The position numbers were made by a program, and so were the translations under genes. The notes under the pieces were generated by a model. That model had not been told where the DNA came from and made no database searches. It saw only the letters and a program-made list of their open reading frames with translations. Of a DNA stretch of 64,000 nucleotides, positions 25,824 through 34,235 are shown one piece after another. Location of the stretch: contig JADJII010000001.1 of assembly GCA_016707075.1 (NCBI GenBank), positions 558,001 through 622,000 on the forward strand. The letters are read 5' to 3'. Every line of letters begins with the position of its first letter. The first letter of the stretch is position 1. This DNA comes from Egaibacter danicus. GTDB lineage: Bacteria > Pseudomonadota > Gammaproteobacteria > Burkholderiales > Burkholderiaceae_C.

Positions 25824-27092
25824 ATGGCATTGATAGTTCACAAATACGGCGGCACGTCGATGGGCTCGCCCGAGCGCATCCGCAATGTTGCCAAACGCGT
25901 CGCCAAATGGGCGCGTGCAGGTCATCAAATGGTGGTCGTTCCGAGCGCCATGAGCGGCGAGACCAACCGCCTGCTCGGCCTGGCCAAGGAATTGGCCCCA
26001 TCCAAGACCACAGACGCCTACAGCCGCGAGCTGGACATGCTGGCCGCCACCGGCGAGCAGGCGTCCAGCGCCCTGCTGGCCATTGCGCTGCAGGCCGAAG
26101 GCATGGAGTCGGTCAGCTATGCCGGCTGGCAGGTGCCCATCAAGACCAACAGCGCCTACACCAAGGCCCGCATCGAGTCGATTGACGACAAACGCGTGCG
26201 TGCCGACCTGGCCGCAGGCAAAGTGGTCATCGTCACCGGTTTTCAGGGGGTTGACGCAGCGGGCAACATCACCACGCTGGGTCGCGGTGGCAGCGACACC
26301 TCGGCCGTGGCCGTGGCGGCTGCCATGAAGGCCGCCGAGTGCCTGATCTACACCGACGTGGACGGTGTCTACACCACCGACCCGCGCGTGGTGCCCGAGG
26401 CGCGTCGCCTGCACACCGTCAGCTTTGAAGAGATGCTGGAGATGGCCTCCATGGGCTCCAAGGTGCTGCAGATCCGCTCGGTGGAATTTGCCGGCAAATA
26501 CAAGGTGCCGCTGCGGGTGCTCTCCAGCTTCACCCCGTGGGATATTGATATTGCTGAAGAGGCCCGTTCAGGCACTTTGATCACTTTTGAGGAAGACGAG
26601 CATATGGAACAAGCCATCGTGTCAGGCATCGCGTTCAACCGCGACGAAGCCAAAATTTCTGTGCTGGGCGTACCGGACACCCCGGGCATTGCGTACCAGA
26701 TTCTGGGCGCCGTGGCCGATGCCAATATTGACGTGGACGTGATCATCCAGAACGTCAGCAAGGACGGCAAGACCGACTTCAGCTTCACGGTGAACCGTGG
26801 CGACTACGCCAAGGCCATCGACATCCTGAAGGAGCGCGTGTTGCCCAAGCTGGGTGCGCACGAAGTGACGGGTGACGCCAAAATCTGCAAGGTGTCCATC
26901 GTCGGCATTGGCATGCGCAGCCACGTGGGCATTGCCAGCAAGATGTTCCGTTGCCTGAGTGAAGAGGGCATCAACATCCAGATGATTTCCACGTCCGAAA
27001 TCAAGACCTCGGTGGTGATTGACGAAAAATACATGGAACTGGCCGTGCGCGCCCTGCACCGGGCGTTTGATCTGGACCAGCAACCGGCCTGA
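25824..27092 (+). CDS. lysC: Aspartate kinase
   Basis: A 422-residue aspartokinase. It opens with the amino-acid-kinase motif VHKYGGTSMGSPERI (residues 4-18) and has TGFQGVDAAGNITTLGRGGSDTSAVA near 138-163. Two C-terminal ACT domains start at SGIAFNRDEAKISVLGVPDTPGIAYQIL and at ICKVSIVGIGMRSHVGIASKMF. It phosphorylates aspartate at the head of the lysine, threonine, methionine and diaminopimelate pathways and is normally feedback-inhibited through the ACT domains. The reading frame is intact. A tRNA-Ser gene follows 50 bases after the stop. Confidence 0.97.
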   Translation: MALIVHKYGGTSMGSPERIRNVAKRVAKWARAGHQMVVVPSAMSGETNRLLGLAKELAPSKTTDAYSRELDMLAATGEQASSALLAIALQAEGMESVSYAGWQVPIKTNSAYTKARIESIDDKRVRADLAAGKVVIVTGFQGVDAAGNITTLGRGGSDTSAVAVAAAMKAAECLIYTDVDGVYTTDPRVVPEARRLHTVSFEEMLEMASMGSKVLQIRSVEFAGKYKVPLRVLSSFTPWDIDIAEEARSGTLITFEEDEHMEQAIVSGIAFNRDEAKISVLGVPDTPGIAYQILGAVADANIDVDVIIQNVSKDGKTDFSFTVNRGDYAKAIDILKERVLPKLGAHEVTGDAKICKVSIVGIGMRSHVGIASKMFRCLSEEGINIQMISTSEIKTSVVIDEKYMELAVRALHRAFDLDQQPA

Positions 27093-27142
27093 TCGGCAGC
27101 CGCCGTTGCGGCTGGCCGTAGTCGTGAGATAATGGATTTATT

Positions 27143-27235
27143 GGAAACGTGACCGAGTGGCCGAAGGTGCTCCCCTGCTAAGGGAGTATGGGGTGTAGAG
27201 CCTCATCGAGGGTTCGAATCCCTCCGTTTCCGCCA
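27143..27235 (+). tRNA. tRNA-Ser (anticodon GCT)
   Basis: The 93-base class II tRNA has acceptor arms GGAAACG and CGTTTCC, the anticodon loop around CCTGCTAAG, a long variable arm and an encoded CCA end. Confidence 0.96.
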
Positions 27236-27241
27236 ATACAA

Positions 27242-27270
27242 AAAGCCACCCTCGGGTGGCTTTCTTGTTT
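27242..27270 (+). terminator. Intrinsic terminator after tRNA-Ser
   Basis: AAGCCACC-CTCG-GGTGGCTT followed by TCTTGTTT forms a stable 8-bp hairpin. It can also serve the convergent hslR gene. Confidence 0.8.
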
Positions 27271-27280
27271 GCGGTGCTCT

Positions 27281-27685
27281 TCAGGAGTCCACTGACGCAC
27301 TCCACCGGTCGTCCCAGTTCTTCTGCAAATCGCGCCGGTCGCGTTTGGTGGGGCGGCCGTGTTCCAGGCTCTGGGCGGGCTCGGTGCCAAAGCGGCGCTG
27401 CTCGGCGGCCAGCGCCCGCAGCTTGATGCTATCGGCAGTTTCTTCATAAAGCTGCTGGGCTATGGGGGCGGAGCCGCGTTTGTCACTCACGCCCCGCACC
27501 ATCACGGTTCGTGTGAAGGGGCCTTGACGCATCACCACCGTGTCGCCCGCTTTCACCTCACGCGAGGGTTTGGCTTCCTGATCGTTCACCGTGATGCGGC
27601 CTTTGCCGATGTCGTCTGTGGCGAGCGAACGGGTTTTATAAAAACGTGCAGCCCAGAGCCATTTGTCGATGCGGATTTTTTCCAT
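27281..27685 (-). CDS. hslR: Heat-shock protein 15 / S4-domain RNA-binding protein
   Basis: A 134-residue protein with an N-terminal S4 domain: IRIDKWLWAARFYKTRSLATDDI (residues 4-26), then GRITVNDQEAKPSREVKAGD. The basic C-terminal tail (HGRPTKRDRRDLQKNWDDRW) is typical of Hsp15. HslR binds stalled 50S subunits carrying nascent chains and helps recycle them after heat shock. It is convergent with tRNA-Ser and lies 24 bases downstream of the sensor kinase gene stop. Confidence 0.92.
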   Translation of the reverse strand: MEKIRIDKWLWAARFYKTRSLATDDIGKGRITVNDQEAKPSREVKAGDTVVMRQGPFTRTVMVRGVSDKRGSAPIAQQLYEETADSIKLRALAAEQRRFGTEPAQSLEHGRPTKRDRRDLQKNWDDRWSASVDS

Positions 27686-27709
27686 TGATTGTGTTGGTGT
27701 GAGCGATGT

Positions 27710-29122
27710 TCAGGTTGAAGGCCGCAGCAAAGGCAGCCTCACGGTGGCGTCCAGGCCCATGACGCGTCCGTGGCTTTCTCGGTTTTCCAGCGTGATAGTG
27801 CCGCCCAGCGCCTGTGCAATGTCACGGCAGATCACCAGGCCCAGCCCCGAGCCGCTGTGCGCATGCCCCGCAGAGAATGGCTGGAACAGCCGCGACTGCA
27901 GCTCGGCACTGATGCCCGGCCCGCAGTCGGCCACGGTCAGCGCAGCATGGCGCTCGTCGGTGTCCAGCCGCACCGACAGATGGGAGCCTGCCGGGGCGTG
28001 CTTGATGGCGTTGTGCAGCAGGTTGCGAGCCAGTTCGCGTAGCATCCATTCGTGGGTGTGCACCGGGGCGGGCATGGTTTGAATCTCGAAGTCGATGTCT
28101 TTCTCGGCAATCAGGGGCGACATGTCCAATGCCACGGCGCGGACCACCTGTGCCAGATCGACCTCCAGCGTGTCGTCCTGCTCTTTCAACTGCTCCACTT
28201 TGGCCAGTGCCAGCATCTGGTTGGCCAGCACAGTGGCGCGCTCCACCGTGCCACTGATTTCGCCCAGTGCCTGCAACGGTTCCACATCACCGCGCAGGGC
28301 TGACTGCACCTGCACTTTCAGCACAGCCAGCGGCGTGCGCAGCTGGTGCGAAGCGTCCCGTACAAAGCGCTTCTGGTTGTCCAGCAGCAGTTGAAGACGT
28401 GCCATGACCTGGTTGGTAGCGTCGATCAGCGGGCGTAACTCGCGGGGTACAGCAGGGGCGTCAATGGGTGTCAGGTCATCTTGCGGGCGGGCCCGCAGCC
28501 GGGCGCTCAAATCACGCACCGGGCGGGTGGCGCGTTGCACGACGACCACGACGATGAGGGCAATCACGCTGGCCAGAATGGTTTGCCGCCACAGGGTATC
28601 AATCAGTATCTGACGGGCCAGCGTGCGCCGCAGCTCCAGCGTTTCTGCCACCTGAATGGTGGCCATGCCACGCCCGCGCTGGCTGGCCACAGGTTGCAAC
28701 AAGACCGCCACGCGTACGGCATCACCGCGGAACTGGTCATCATAAAAGTCAACGAGCGCGGCGTAGGGTCCACGGTCGGGTATGTTGCCTCGCCATGCGG
28801 CCAGGTCGTGCTCGCCGTCGACAAGTTCCCCTTTGACATTGGAAATGCGATAGACCATGCGGCTTCGGTTGTCTGCCTCAAAGGCCTCCAGAGCCGCATA
28901 GGGTACGGTAGCGTGAAAGATGGCATCGGCCCCTTCACCCTCCACATCAAGCAGTTCACCGATTGATTTGGCCGATGCCAATAGCGTGCGGTCATAGGCG
29001 GTATTGACCGCGCTCAACGCCTGACGGTACAGCGTGACCGTGTCTACCAACACAAACAGGGCGATAGGTACCAAGATGCCAATCAGCAGGTACCGGCGTA
29101 CTGAAAGGTTTTTATCTGCCAC
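27710..29122 (-). CDS. tctE: Sensor histidine kinase, TctE-like
   Basis: A 470-residue membrane kinase. TM1 is at residues 11-29 (YLLIGILVPIALFVLVDTV), a periplasmic region follows to about 180, and TM2 is at about 181-196 (TILASVIALIVVVVVQ). The dimerisation/phosphoacceptor domain has H259 in VRDASHQLRTPLAVLK. The ATPase domain has NLLHNAIKHAP, DCGPGIS and GSGLGLVICRD. It should phosphorylate the response regulator encoded 29 bases upstream. The pair is divergent from the tctCBA transporter, so control of tricarboxylate uptake is likely. The ligand itself is not shown by the sequence. Confidence 0.9.
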   Translation of the reverse strand: MADKNLSVRRYLLIGILVPIALFVLVDTVTLYRQALSAVNTAYDRTLLASAKSIGELLDVEGEGADAIFHATVPYAALEAFEADNRSRMVYRISNVKGELVDGEHDLAAWRGNIPDRGPYAALVDFYDDQFRGDAVRVAVLLQPVASQRGRGMATIQVAETLELRRTLARQILIDTLWRQTILASVIALIVVVVVQRATRPVRDLSARLRARPQDDLTPIDAPAVPRELRPLIDATNQVMARLQLLLDNQKRFVRDASHQLRTPLAVLKVQVQSALRGDVEPLQALGEISGTVERATVLANQMLALAKVEQLKEQDDTLEVDLAQVVRAVALDMSPLIAEKDIDFEIQTMPAPVHTHEWMLRELARNLLHNAIKHAPAGSHLSVRLDTDERHAALTVADCGPGISAELQSRLFQPFSAGHAHSGSGLGLVICRDIAQALGGTITLENRESHGRVMGLDATVRLPLLRPST

Positions 29123-29151
29123 GTTGCCTCACCGCTTTATGACACCACACG

Positions 29152-29832
29152 TCAGGCACCTGACTTCAGCAGGTAACCCAGACCGCGCAGCGTCATCAAC
29201 ACAGCCCCCGTTTCTGCCAGCTTCTTGCGAAGCCGGTAGACCACGACCTCAATCGCCTCATAGTGCACTTCGGTCTCGCCGGGAAATACAACCTCAAACA
29301 GACGCTCCTTGGTGACGGCATGGCCGGGTTTGGCCATCAGGGCATGCATCAGGGCCAGTTCGCGTGGCGTCAAGTCCAGCACCTTGTGGTGGTGGTAAAC
29401 GGCGCCGGTCGCTTTGTCAAAACGCAGTTGGCCCCACTGTGGTGATTCGTCCGCTGTATCGTTACCTGCGCCGGATCTTCGCCGGTACAAGGCCCGCACC
29501 CGGGCCTCCAGCTCATCCAGGTCAAAAGGTTTGGCCAGGTAGTCATCGGCACCGGTATTAAGCCCAACGATGCGGTCGCCTACTGTGCCACGGGCGGTAA
29601 GGATGAGCACGGGCGTATCCAGTCCCCCGCGTCTGGCCTGGGCCAGAACCTCCAGGCCGTCCAGACCCGGCAGGCTCAAATCCAGCAAGACAACATCAGG
29701 TTGAACCTGCCGCCAGCGCTCCAGCGCCTGCCTGCCGTCACCGCATAGCTCCACGGTCATGGCCTTTCGCGTCAGCGAGCGTTGCAGTGTGGTTTGAAGG
29801 GTAGGGTCGTCTTCAATCAGCAGAAGGCGCAT
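29152..29832 (-). CDS. tctD: Response regulator, OmpR family, TctD-like
   Basis: I chose the ATG at 29832 (226 residues), since the receiver domain MRLLLIEDDP starts there; the frame is open to 29889. The phosphoacceptor is D51 in VVLLDLSLPGLDG, with acidic residues D8-D9 and K101 in DDYLAKPFD. A winged-helix DNA-binding domain follows (VLDLTPRELALMHALMAKPG to YRLRKKLAETG). It probably activates the divergent tctCBA operon, whose promoter lies between the two start codons. Confidence 0.9.
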   Translation of the reverse strand: MRLLLIEDDPTLQTTLQRSLTRKAMTVELCGDGRQALERWRQVQPDVVLLDLSLPGLDGLEVLAQARRGGLDTPVLILTARGTVGDRIVGLNTGADDYLAKPFDLDELEARVRALYRRRSGAGNDTADESPQWGQLRFDKATGAVYHHHKVLDLTPRELALMHALMAKPGHAVTKERLFEVVFPGETEVHYEAIEVVVYRLRKKLAETGAVLMTLRGLGYLLKSGA

Positions 29833-29873
29833 AGGTGATCTTGGTAGTTTCCCTAGTGTTTTTGGACAGCCGA

Positions 29874-29901
29874 TTGACAGGCTCCGCATGCATCATAGAA
29901 C
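29874..29901 (+). promoter_or_regulatory. tctC: Promoter of the tctCBA operon
   Basis: TTGACA (29874-29879), a 16-base spacer and TAGAAC (29896-29901) lie 26 bases before the tctC start. The short spacer and poor -10 fit a promoter that needs an activator such as TctD. Confidence 0.5.
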
Positions 29902-29927
29902 GGTTTATTAACCACGAGGAGACTCAC

Positions 29928-30887
29928 ATGCGTCGCGATACCTTTTTGAAATCCATGGCCGCCCTGGCTGCTGCGGGTGCAATGCCCATGCCAGCGTTTG
30001 CCGCAACCAATATCAAGATGATGATCCCTGCCAACCCTGGTGGTGGCTGGGACGGCATGGGTCGTGAATTCGGCAAGGCGCTGGTTGCCTCCAAGCTGGT
30101 GGATACCGTGCAGTATGACAACAAGGGCGGTGCCGCTGGCGTTATCGGCCTGGCGCAATTTATCAATTCAGCCAAAGGTGATCCCAATGCCTTGCTGGTC
30201 ACCGGAGCGGTGATGGTGGGCGGCATCATTACCGGCAAGCCCGCCGTCTCCATGAGCCAGGTCACTCCTATTGCCCGCCTGACGGCCGAATACAACGTGT
30301 TCGTGGTTCCGGCAGACTCCCCACTCAAGACCATGAAAGATGTGGTTGCGCAGATGCAAAAAGACCCTGGTAGCGTGAAGTGGGGCGGCGGTTCGCGCGG
30401 ATCCACCGAGCACATCTGTGCCTCCATGCTGGCAACCAAAGTCGGCGTCGACCCCAAGAAAGTCAACTACGTTGCCTTCCGTGGCGGCGGCGAAGCCACA
30501 GCGGCGATTCTGGGTGGCAACGTCACCGTGGGCGGCAGCGGCTATAGCGAGTTTGCGGAATACATCAAGGCAGGCAAGATGCGCGCCATTGCCGTAACGT
30601 CCGAGAAGCGTTTGCCCGGCATTGACATTCCGACCATGAAAGAGCAGGGCTACGAGGTGGTACTGGGCAACTGGCGTGGTGTGTACGCCGGCCCCGGCAT
30701 CACGGCTGCACAGCGCTCGGCGCTGACCGACATGGTGATCAAAGCCACCCAGACAACCTCGTGGCAAGAGTCTCTGGCCAAGAACGCCTGGACACCGGTG
30801 CTGCTGACCGGCAAGGCCTTTGACGACTATGTGGACAACGAGTTTGCCAGCCTGCGCGGCATCATGCACCTCTCTGGAATGCTCTGA
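29928..30887 (+). CDS. tctC: Tripartite tricarboxylate transporter, periplasmic binding protein
   Basis: Starts at the ATG at 29928 behind GAGGAGA (319 residues); the open frame back to 29835 is upstream DNA. The signal peptide is MAALAAAGAMPMPAFA. The Bug/TctC fold shows IPANPGGGWDGMGREFGKAL, YDNKGGAAGVIGLAQF and WGGGSRGSTEHICASM. It should bind a carboxylate in the periplasm and deliver it to TctAB. The stop overlaps the tctB start (TGATG), so the three genes are translationally coupled. Confidence 0.92.
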   Translation: MRRDTFLKSMAALAAAGAMPMPAFAATNIKMMIPANPGGGWDGMGREFGKALVASKLVDTVQYDNKGGAAGVIGLAQFINSAKGDPNALLVTGAVMVGGIITGKPAVSMSQVTPIARLTAEYNVFVVPADSPLKTMKDVVAQMQKDPGSVKWGGGSRGSTEHICASMLATKVGVDPKKVNYVAFRGGGEATAAILGGNVTVGGSGYSEFAEYIKAGKMRAIAVTSEKRLPGIDIPTMKEQGYEVVLGNWRGVYAGPGITAAQRSALTDMVIKATQTTSWQESLAKNAWTPVLLTGKAFDDYVDNEFASLRGIMHLSGML

Positions 30888-31411
30888 TGAACCGGTTCGG
30901 TCCCTCACTGGGTCAAGGGCTGGTCGGCATTGGCGTTTTCGTCGTGGGTGCAGTCATGGCAGCAGGTGCTTTCATGATCCCCTCCGAGGCAGGCTATGCG
31001 GGCGTGGGACCGAACTTTTTGCCATGGCTGGTTTCCGTGATGTTGATGATCTGTGGGGCCTGGGTGTTGTGGGAGGCGCGTACCGGTGGCTACCGAAACA
31101 TTGAGCAGCCCAGCGGTTCGGAACGCGGGTATTGGCCCGGGTTTGCATGGGTGTCGGCCGGATTGCTGGCCAACGCGGCCCTGATCACCACCATCGGTTT
31201 CATTTTGAGTTGCGCTTTGTGTTTCGTCCTGGCCGTTCGTGGCCTGCGCAGTGCAGATGCGCAAGGGGGGCAGGCCACGTCCACCGGAACGGCAGGGCAG
31301 ATCGTGAAAGACCTGTGCATTGGCTTTGCCATAGCGGCGCCGGTGTACTGGATGTTTACCAAATTGCTGGCGATCAATTTGCCTGGCCTAACGTCAAGCG
31401 GGTGGATTTGA
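30887..31411 (+). CDS. tctB: Tripartite tricarboxylate transporter, small membrane subunit
   Basis: A 174-residue protein with four hydrophobic segments: GLVGIGVFVVGAVMAAGAFMI, FLPWLVSVMLMICGAWVLW, AWVSAGLLANAALITTIGFILSCALCFVLAV (two close segments) and LCIGFAIAAPVYWMFTKLLAI. This is the expected topology of TctB, the poorly conserved small subunit. It lies between tctC and tctA, overlapping both by TGATG junctions. Confidence 0.9.
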   Translation: MNRFGPSLGQGLVGIGVFVVGAVMAAGAFMIPSEAGYAGVGPNFLPWLVSVMLMICGAWVLWEARTGGYRNIEQPSGSERGYWPGFAWVSAGLLANAALITTIGFILSCALCFVLAVRGLRSADAQGGQATSTGTAGQIVKDLCIGFAIAAPVYWMFTKLLAINLPGLTSSGWI

Positions 31412-32895
31412 TGGATTTGTGGAACCAGCTCATGCTGGGTTTTGCCACTGCGGCAACACCCGTCAATCTGTTGTGGTGTCTTGTCGGCTGTGCTGTGGGC
31501 ACCGCCGTGGGCGTGCTGCCGGGTATTGGCCCTGCAACTGCAGTGGCCATGCTGCTACCCATTACCACGCAGGTGGACGCCACGGCATCCATGATCTTCT
31601 TTGCAGGTATCTATTACGGCGCCATGTACGGAGGCTCTACCACGTCCATCCTGCTCAACACGCCAGGTGAAACGGGTAGCATGGTCACAGCCATGGAAGG
31701 CAACAAGATGGCCAAGAGTGGCCGTGCCGGGGCTGCGCTGGCCACCGCGGCCATCGGTTCGTTTGTGGCGGGCACCATTGCCACGGTGCTGGTCACACTG
31801 TTTGCACCGCTGCTGGCCAAATATGCCGTGCGGCTGGGTCCGCCTGAATATTTTTGCCTGATGTTGCTGGCCTTTACCACGGTGAGCGCGGTGCTGGGTC
31901 GCAGCACGTTGCGCGGCATGGTGGCGTTGTTCACCGGGCTGGCGATTGGCCTCATCGGCATGGACCAGATTTCGGGACAAGCGCGCTACACGGGGGGCGT
32001 ACCCGAACTGCTGGACGGGATTGAAATTGTTCTCGTTGCTGTCGGCTTGTTTGCGGTGTCAGAAGCTTTGTATGCCGTGTTATTCGAAGGCGGTACGACT
32101 GAGACGCAGAACAAGCTCAGCAGTGTTCATATGTCCAGGTCTGACTGGCGCCGGTCGTGGCCGGCCTGGTTGCGCGGCACGTTCATTGGTTTCCCGTTTG
32201 GCACCATTCCCGCCGGCGGCAGTGAGATACCCACCTTTCTCAGCTACGCCACTGAAAAGAAGCTGGCCAAAGACAAATCGGAATTTGGCACCAAAGGCGC
32301 TATCGAAGGTGTGGCAGGTCCGGAGGCCGCCAACAATGCGGCGATTACCGCCACGCTCATTCCTTTGCTCACTCTTGGCATTCCCACATCCAACACCGCG
32401 GCCATCCTGCTAGGGGCATTCCAGAATTACGGCATCCAGCCCGGGCCGCAACTGTTCCAGACGTCGGCTGCGCTGGTTTGGGCGCTCATTGCATCGCTCT
32501 ACATTGGCAATGTCATGTTGCTGATTCTGAATTTGCCCATGGTGGGCCTGTGGGTCAAGCTGCTCAAGATACCCAAACCGCATCTGTACGCCGGCATACT
32601 GATATTCGCCACGGTGGGTGTCTATGGCATGCGCCAGAGCGCGTTTGATCTGGTGCTGCTGTATGTGATTGGCCTGATGGGTGTGGTGATGCGCCGGTAT
32701 GACTTCCCCACAGCACCCGTGGTGGTCGGCATGATCCTCGGCCCCCTGGCAGAGGCTCAGATGCGCAATGCACTGTCCATCGGCGAAGGCAAGTGGACCG
32801 TGTTCCTGGAGCGTCCGATGTCGGTCACGTTGTTGATCATCATCGTTGCGGTGCTCGTGGTGCCGCGGCTGCTGAAGCGGCGCACGGCAGGATAG
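31411..32895 (+). CDS. tctA: Tripartite tricarboxylate transporter, large membrane subunit
   Basis: Starts at the ATG at 31411, overlapping the tctB stop (494 residues). The open frame from 31132 is a shadow of tctB. The TctA signatures are VGVLPGIGPATAVAMLLPIT near residue 35, GIYYGAMYGGSTTSILLNTPGE near 65 and EGVAGPEAANNAAITATLIPLLTLGIPTSNTAAILLGA near 300-335. About 11-12 hydrophobic segments are present. It is the transport channel, driven by the ion gradient. The reading frame is complete. Confidence 0.94.
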   Translation: MDLWNQLMLGFATAATPVNLLWCLVGCAVGTAVGVLPGIGPATAVAMLLPITTQVDATASMIFFAGIYYGAMYGGSTTSILLNTPGETGSMVTAMEGNKMAKSGRAGAALATAAIGSFVAGTIATVLVTLFAPLLAKYAVRLGPPEYFCLMLLAFTTVSAVLGRSTLRGMVALFTGLAIGLIGMDQISGQARYTGGVPELLDGIEIVLVAVGLFAVSEALYAVLFEGGTTETQNKLSSVHMSRSDWRRSWPAWLRGTFIGFPFGTIPAGGSEIPTFLSYATEKKLAKDKSEFGTKGAIEGVAGPEAANNAAITATLIPLLTLGIPTSNTAAILLGAFQNYGIQPGPQLFQTSAALVWALIASLYIGNVMLLILNLPMVGLWVKLLKIPKPHLYAGILIFATVGVYGMRQSAFDLVLLYVIGLMGVVMRRYDFPTAPVVVGMILGPLAEAQMRNALSIGEGKWTVFLERPMSVTLLIIIVAVLVVPRLLKRRTAG

Positions 32896-32919
32896 CTGCT
32901 ATCAATAGAAATACCCGCC

Positions 32920-32942
32920 GCGGACACGCCGGGCGGGCATTC
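32920..32942 (+). terminator. Possible terminator after tctA
   Basis: CCCGCC and GGCGGG can pair around GCGGACACGCC between the convergent tctA and exported-protein genes. The following CATTCATTC is a poor T-run, so confidence is low. Confidence 0.35.
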
Positions 32943-32963
32943 ATTCAGATCCGGGCAAACGCC

Positions 32964-33380
32964 TCAGTGGCCGTCATGCCCTTTCTTTTTCTTCTTGCCG
33001 CGGCCATGGTCGTCTTCACGCATGCCGTGTTCCTGGCGGTATTGGGGTGCGTAGACATTGTTGTACCAGCCCTGCTGGACGAAATAGACAGGCTGACCAC
33101 AGGCGTTGTACTTGTAGCAATGCTTGCGCCAATTTTTTTCATGACCGGGTGGCACGCGCAGATAGACGGGTTGCACCACAACCCCAACCGGCACCTGCTG
33201 AATGATCACGGGAGCGGGGTAAATGATGCGTGGTGGTGGCATATTGCCAATGTCAATGTGGCCATAAAAGCCGGGCTGTCCGACGGTGACGGAGACGCCC
33301 ACATTGGTGGTGGCGCCTGCCGCGCTAGCGAGTGCAATTAATGCGGCTGTGGATAAGAACCGTTTGATAGGGATATTCAT
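32964..33380 (-). CDS. Exported protein of unknown function with Lys/His-rich tail
   Basis: A 138-residue protein with a signal peptide (RFLSTAALIALASAAGA, cleaved near residue 24). The mature part is rich in Pro, Tyr, Val and Gly (GNMPPPRIIYPAPVIIQQVP). It has two cysteines (KHCYKYNACGQPVYFV) that could form one disulfide. The tail HGRGKKKKKGHDGH is strongly basic with several histidines, which might bind metal or nucleic acid. I recognise similar exported proteins in Burkholderiales, but none with a known function. It is convergent with tctA. Confidence 0.75.
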   Translation of the reverse strand: MNIPIKRFLSTAALIALASAAGATTNVGVSVTVGQPGFYGHIDIGNMPPPRIIYPAPVIIQQVPVGVVVQPVYLRVPPGHEKNWRKHCYKYNACGQPVYFVQQGWYNNVYAPQYRQEHGMREDDHGRGKKKKKGHDGH

Positions 33381-33437
33381 TTGTGGAGGAAAAAGGTGAA
33401 AAAGAAGAGAGGACAGGAGAGGCCCGAAAGTCAGCGG

Positions 33438-34145
33438 CTATTTTTTACCGCCACCATTTCCACCACCGTTACCGCCGCCGTTTCCACCACCATTGCCTCC
33501 ATGTGATTCACCCGATTTGCCCGCGCCATTTGCCTTGGGGGTCGAATTGGCCATGGCAACGTGGGTAGTCTTCACGCCAGCCTTGCTGGTTTTGGAGGCG
33601 CTGACCAGTGAACCCAGCTTCACACCCATGGCATTGGCTATTTGTCCCCAGCCCATGCCGCTTTGGCGTTGCGCCAGGACGCCGTTCAGGGTGACGGAGC
33701 CGGTTTTGGTGGTAACCGTCCCGCCGTTCAAGGCCGCGGCCAATTGCTCGGGGGTCGGGTTGGCAATGCCCAGCTTGGCCAGATCTTCTTTGGCAAGGGC
33801 CAACGCGATGTTGATGTTCCCATAGCCCAGCTTGCCAGTTGCTGGTGTGAACGTGGCGGAAGGCGCGGCCGGATTGGTGCTGTCAGCGCCCGCAACGAGT
33901 GTGACAGAGGTGTCATCTCGCAGGCCGGCGATCAACGCCTCTGCATTCTTCTGCGAGCCTGCAAACTGGCTGTATTGGGTGGCCAGCTTCCTGGCCGGTG
34001 TTGTGGTGGTTTGCGTCGTGGTCGTTGGCGCCACGACAGGTGCAGTGGGTGTTGTTACTGCGACGGTTTGTGAGAGCGCCGGGCCGCTGATCAGCGCAAT
34101 CGCGCTGGCTGCGGCCAGTGCGATGAGATTTTTTTGGGGGGACAT
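33438..34145 (-). CDS. Secreted Gly/Asn-repeat protein of unknown function
   Basis: A 235-residue protein with a signal peptide (NLIALAAASAIALISGPALS) and a Thr/Pro-rich stretch after it (TTPTAPVVAPTTTTQTTTTP). The central domain includes LGYGNINIALALAKEDLAKLGI and GMGWGQIANAMGVKLGSLVSA. The C-terminus is a run of four GGNG-type repeats ending GGGKK, encoded by a 12-base DNA repeat. Such tails are flexible and may be surface-exposed. The central domain is conserved-looking, but I cannot name its function. Confidence 0.72.
   Translation of the reverse strand: MSPQKNLIALAAASAIALISGPALSQTVAVTTPTAPVVAPTTTTQTTTTPARKLATQYSQFAGSQKNAEALIAGLRDDTSVTLVAGADSTNPAAPSATFTPATGKLGYGNINIALALAKEDLAKLGIANPTPEQLAAALNGGTVTTKTGSVTLNGVLAQRQSGMGWGQIANAMGVKLGSLVSASKTSKAGVKTTHVAMANSTPKANGAGKSGESHGGNGGGNGGGNGGGNGGGKK
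33443..33503 (-). repeat. Tandem 12-base repeat coding for Gly-Gly-Asn-Gly units
   Basis: CCACCACCGTTACCGCCGCC-like units repeat about four to five times with silent changes. The silent differences argue for selection on the peptide rather than recent slippage. Confidence 0.7.
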
Positions 34146-34235
34146 GTTTGCAACGACTCCTTATGTAACGCGGCACATAGGCCACGACCCAATTTTAGTG
34201 AGCGCAAGCGAAAAATGGTGTCAGACAACTACCCG

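Noticed and set aside
31132..31410. Extended N-terminus of TctA
   Set aside because: It lies in another frame of tctB; the TGATG junction at 31409-31413 marks the true start.
32891..32912. Partial repeat copy (AGCTGCTATCAATAGAAA) after tctA
   Set aside because: Only the 3' palindrome-like end is present; it is too short to assign.
33443..33503. CRISPR-like short repeat array
   Set aside because: The 12-base units are contiguous codons for Gly/Asn with silent changes and no spacers. No CRISPR array was found anywhere in the window.
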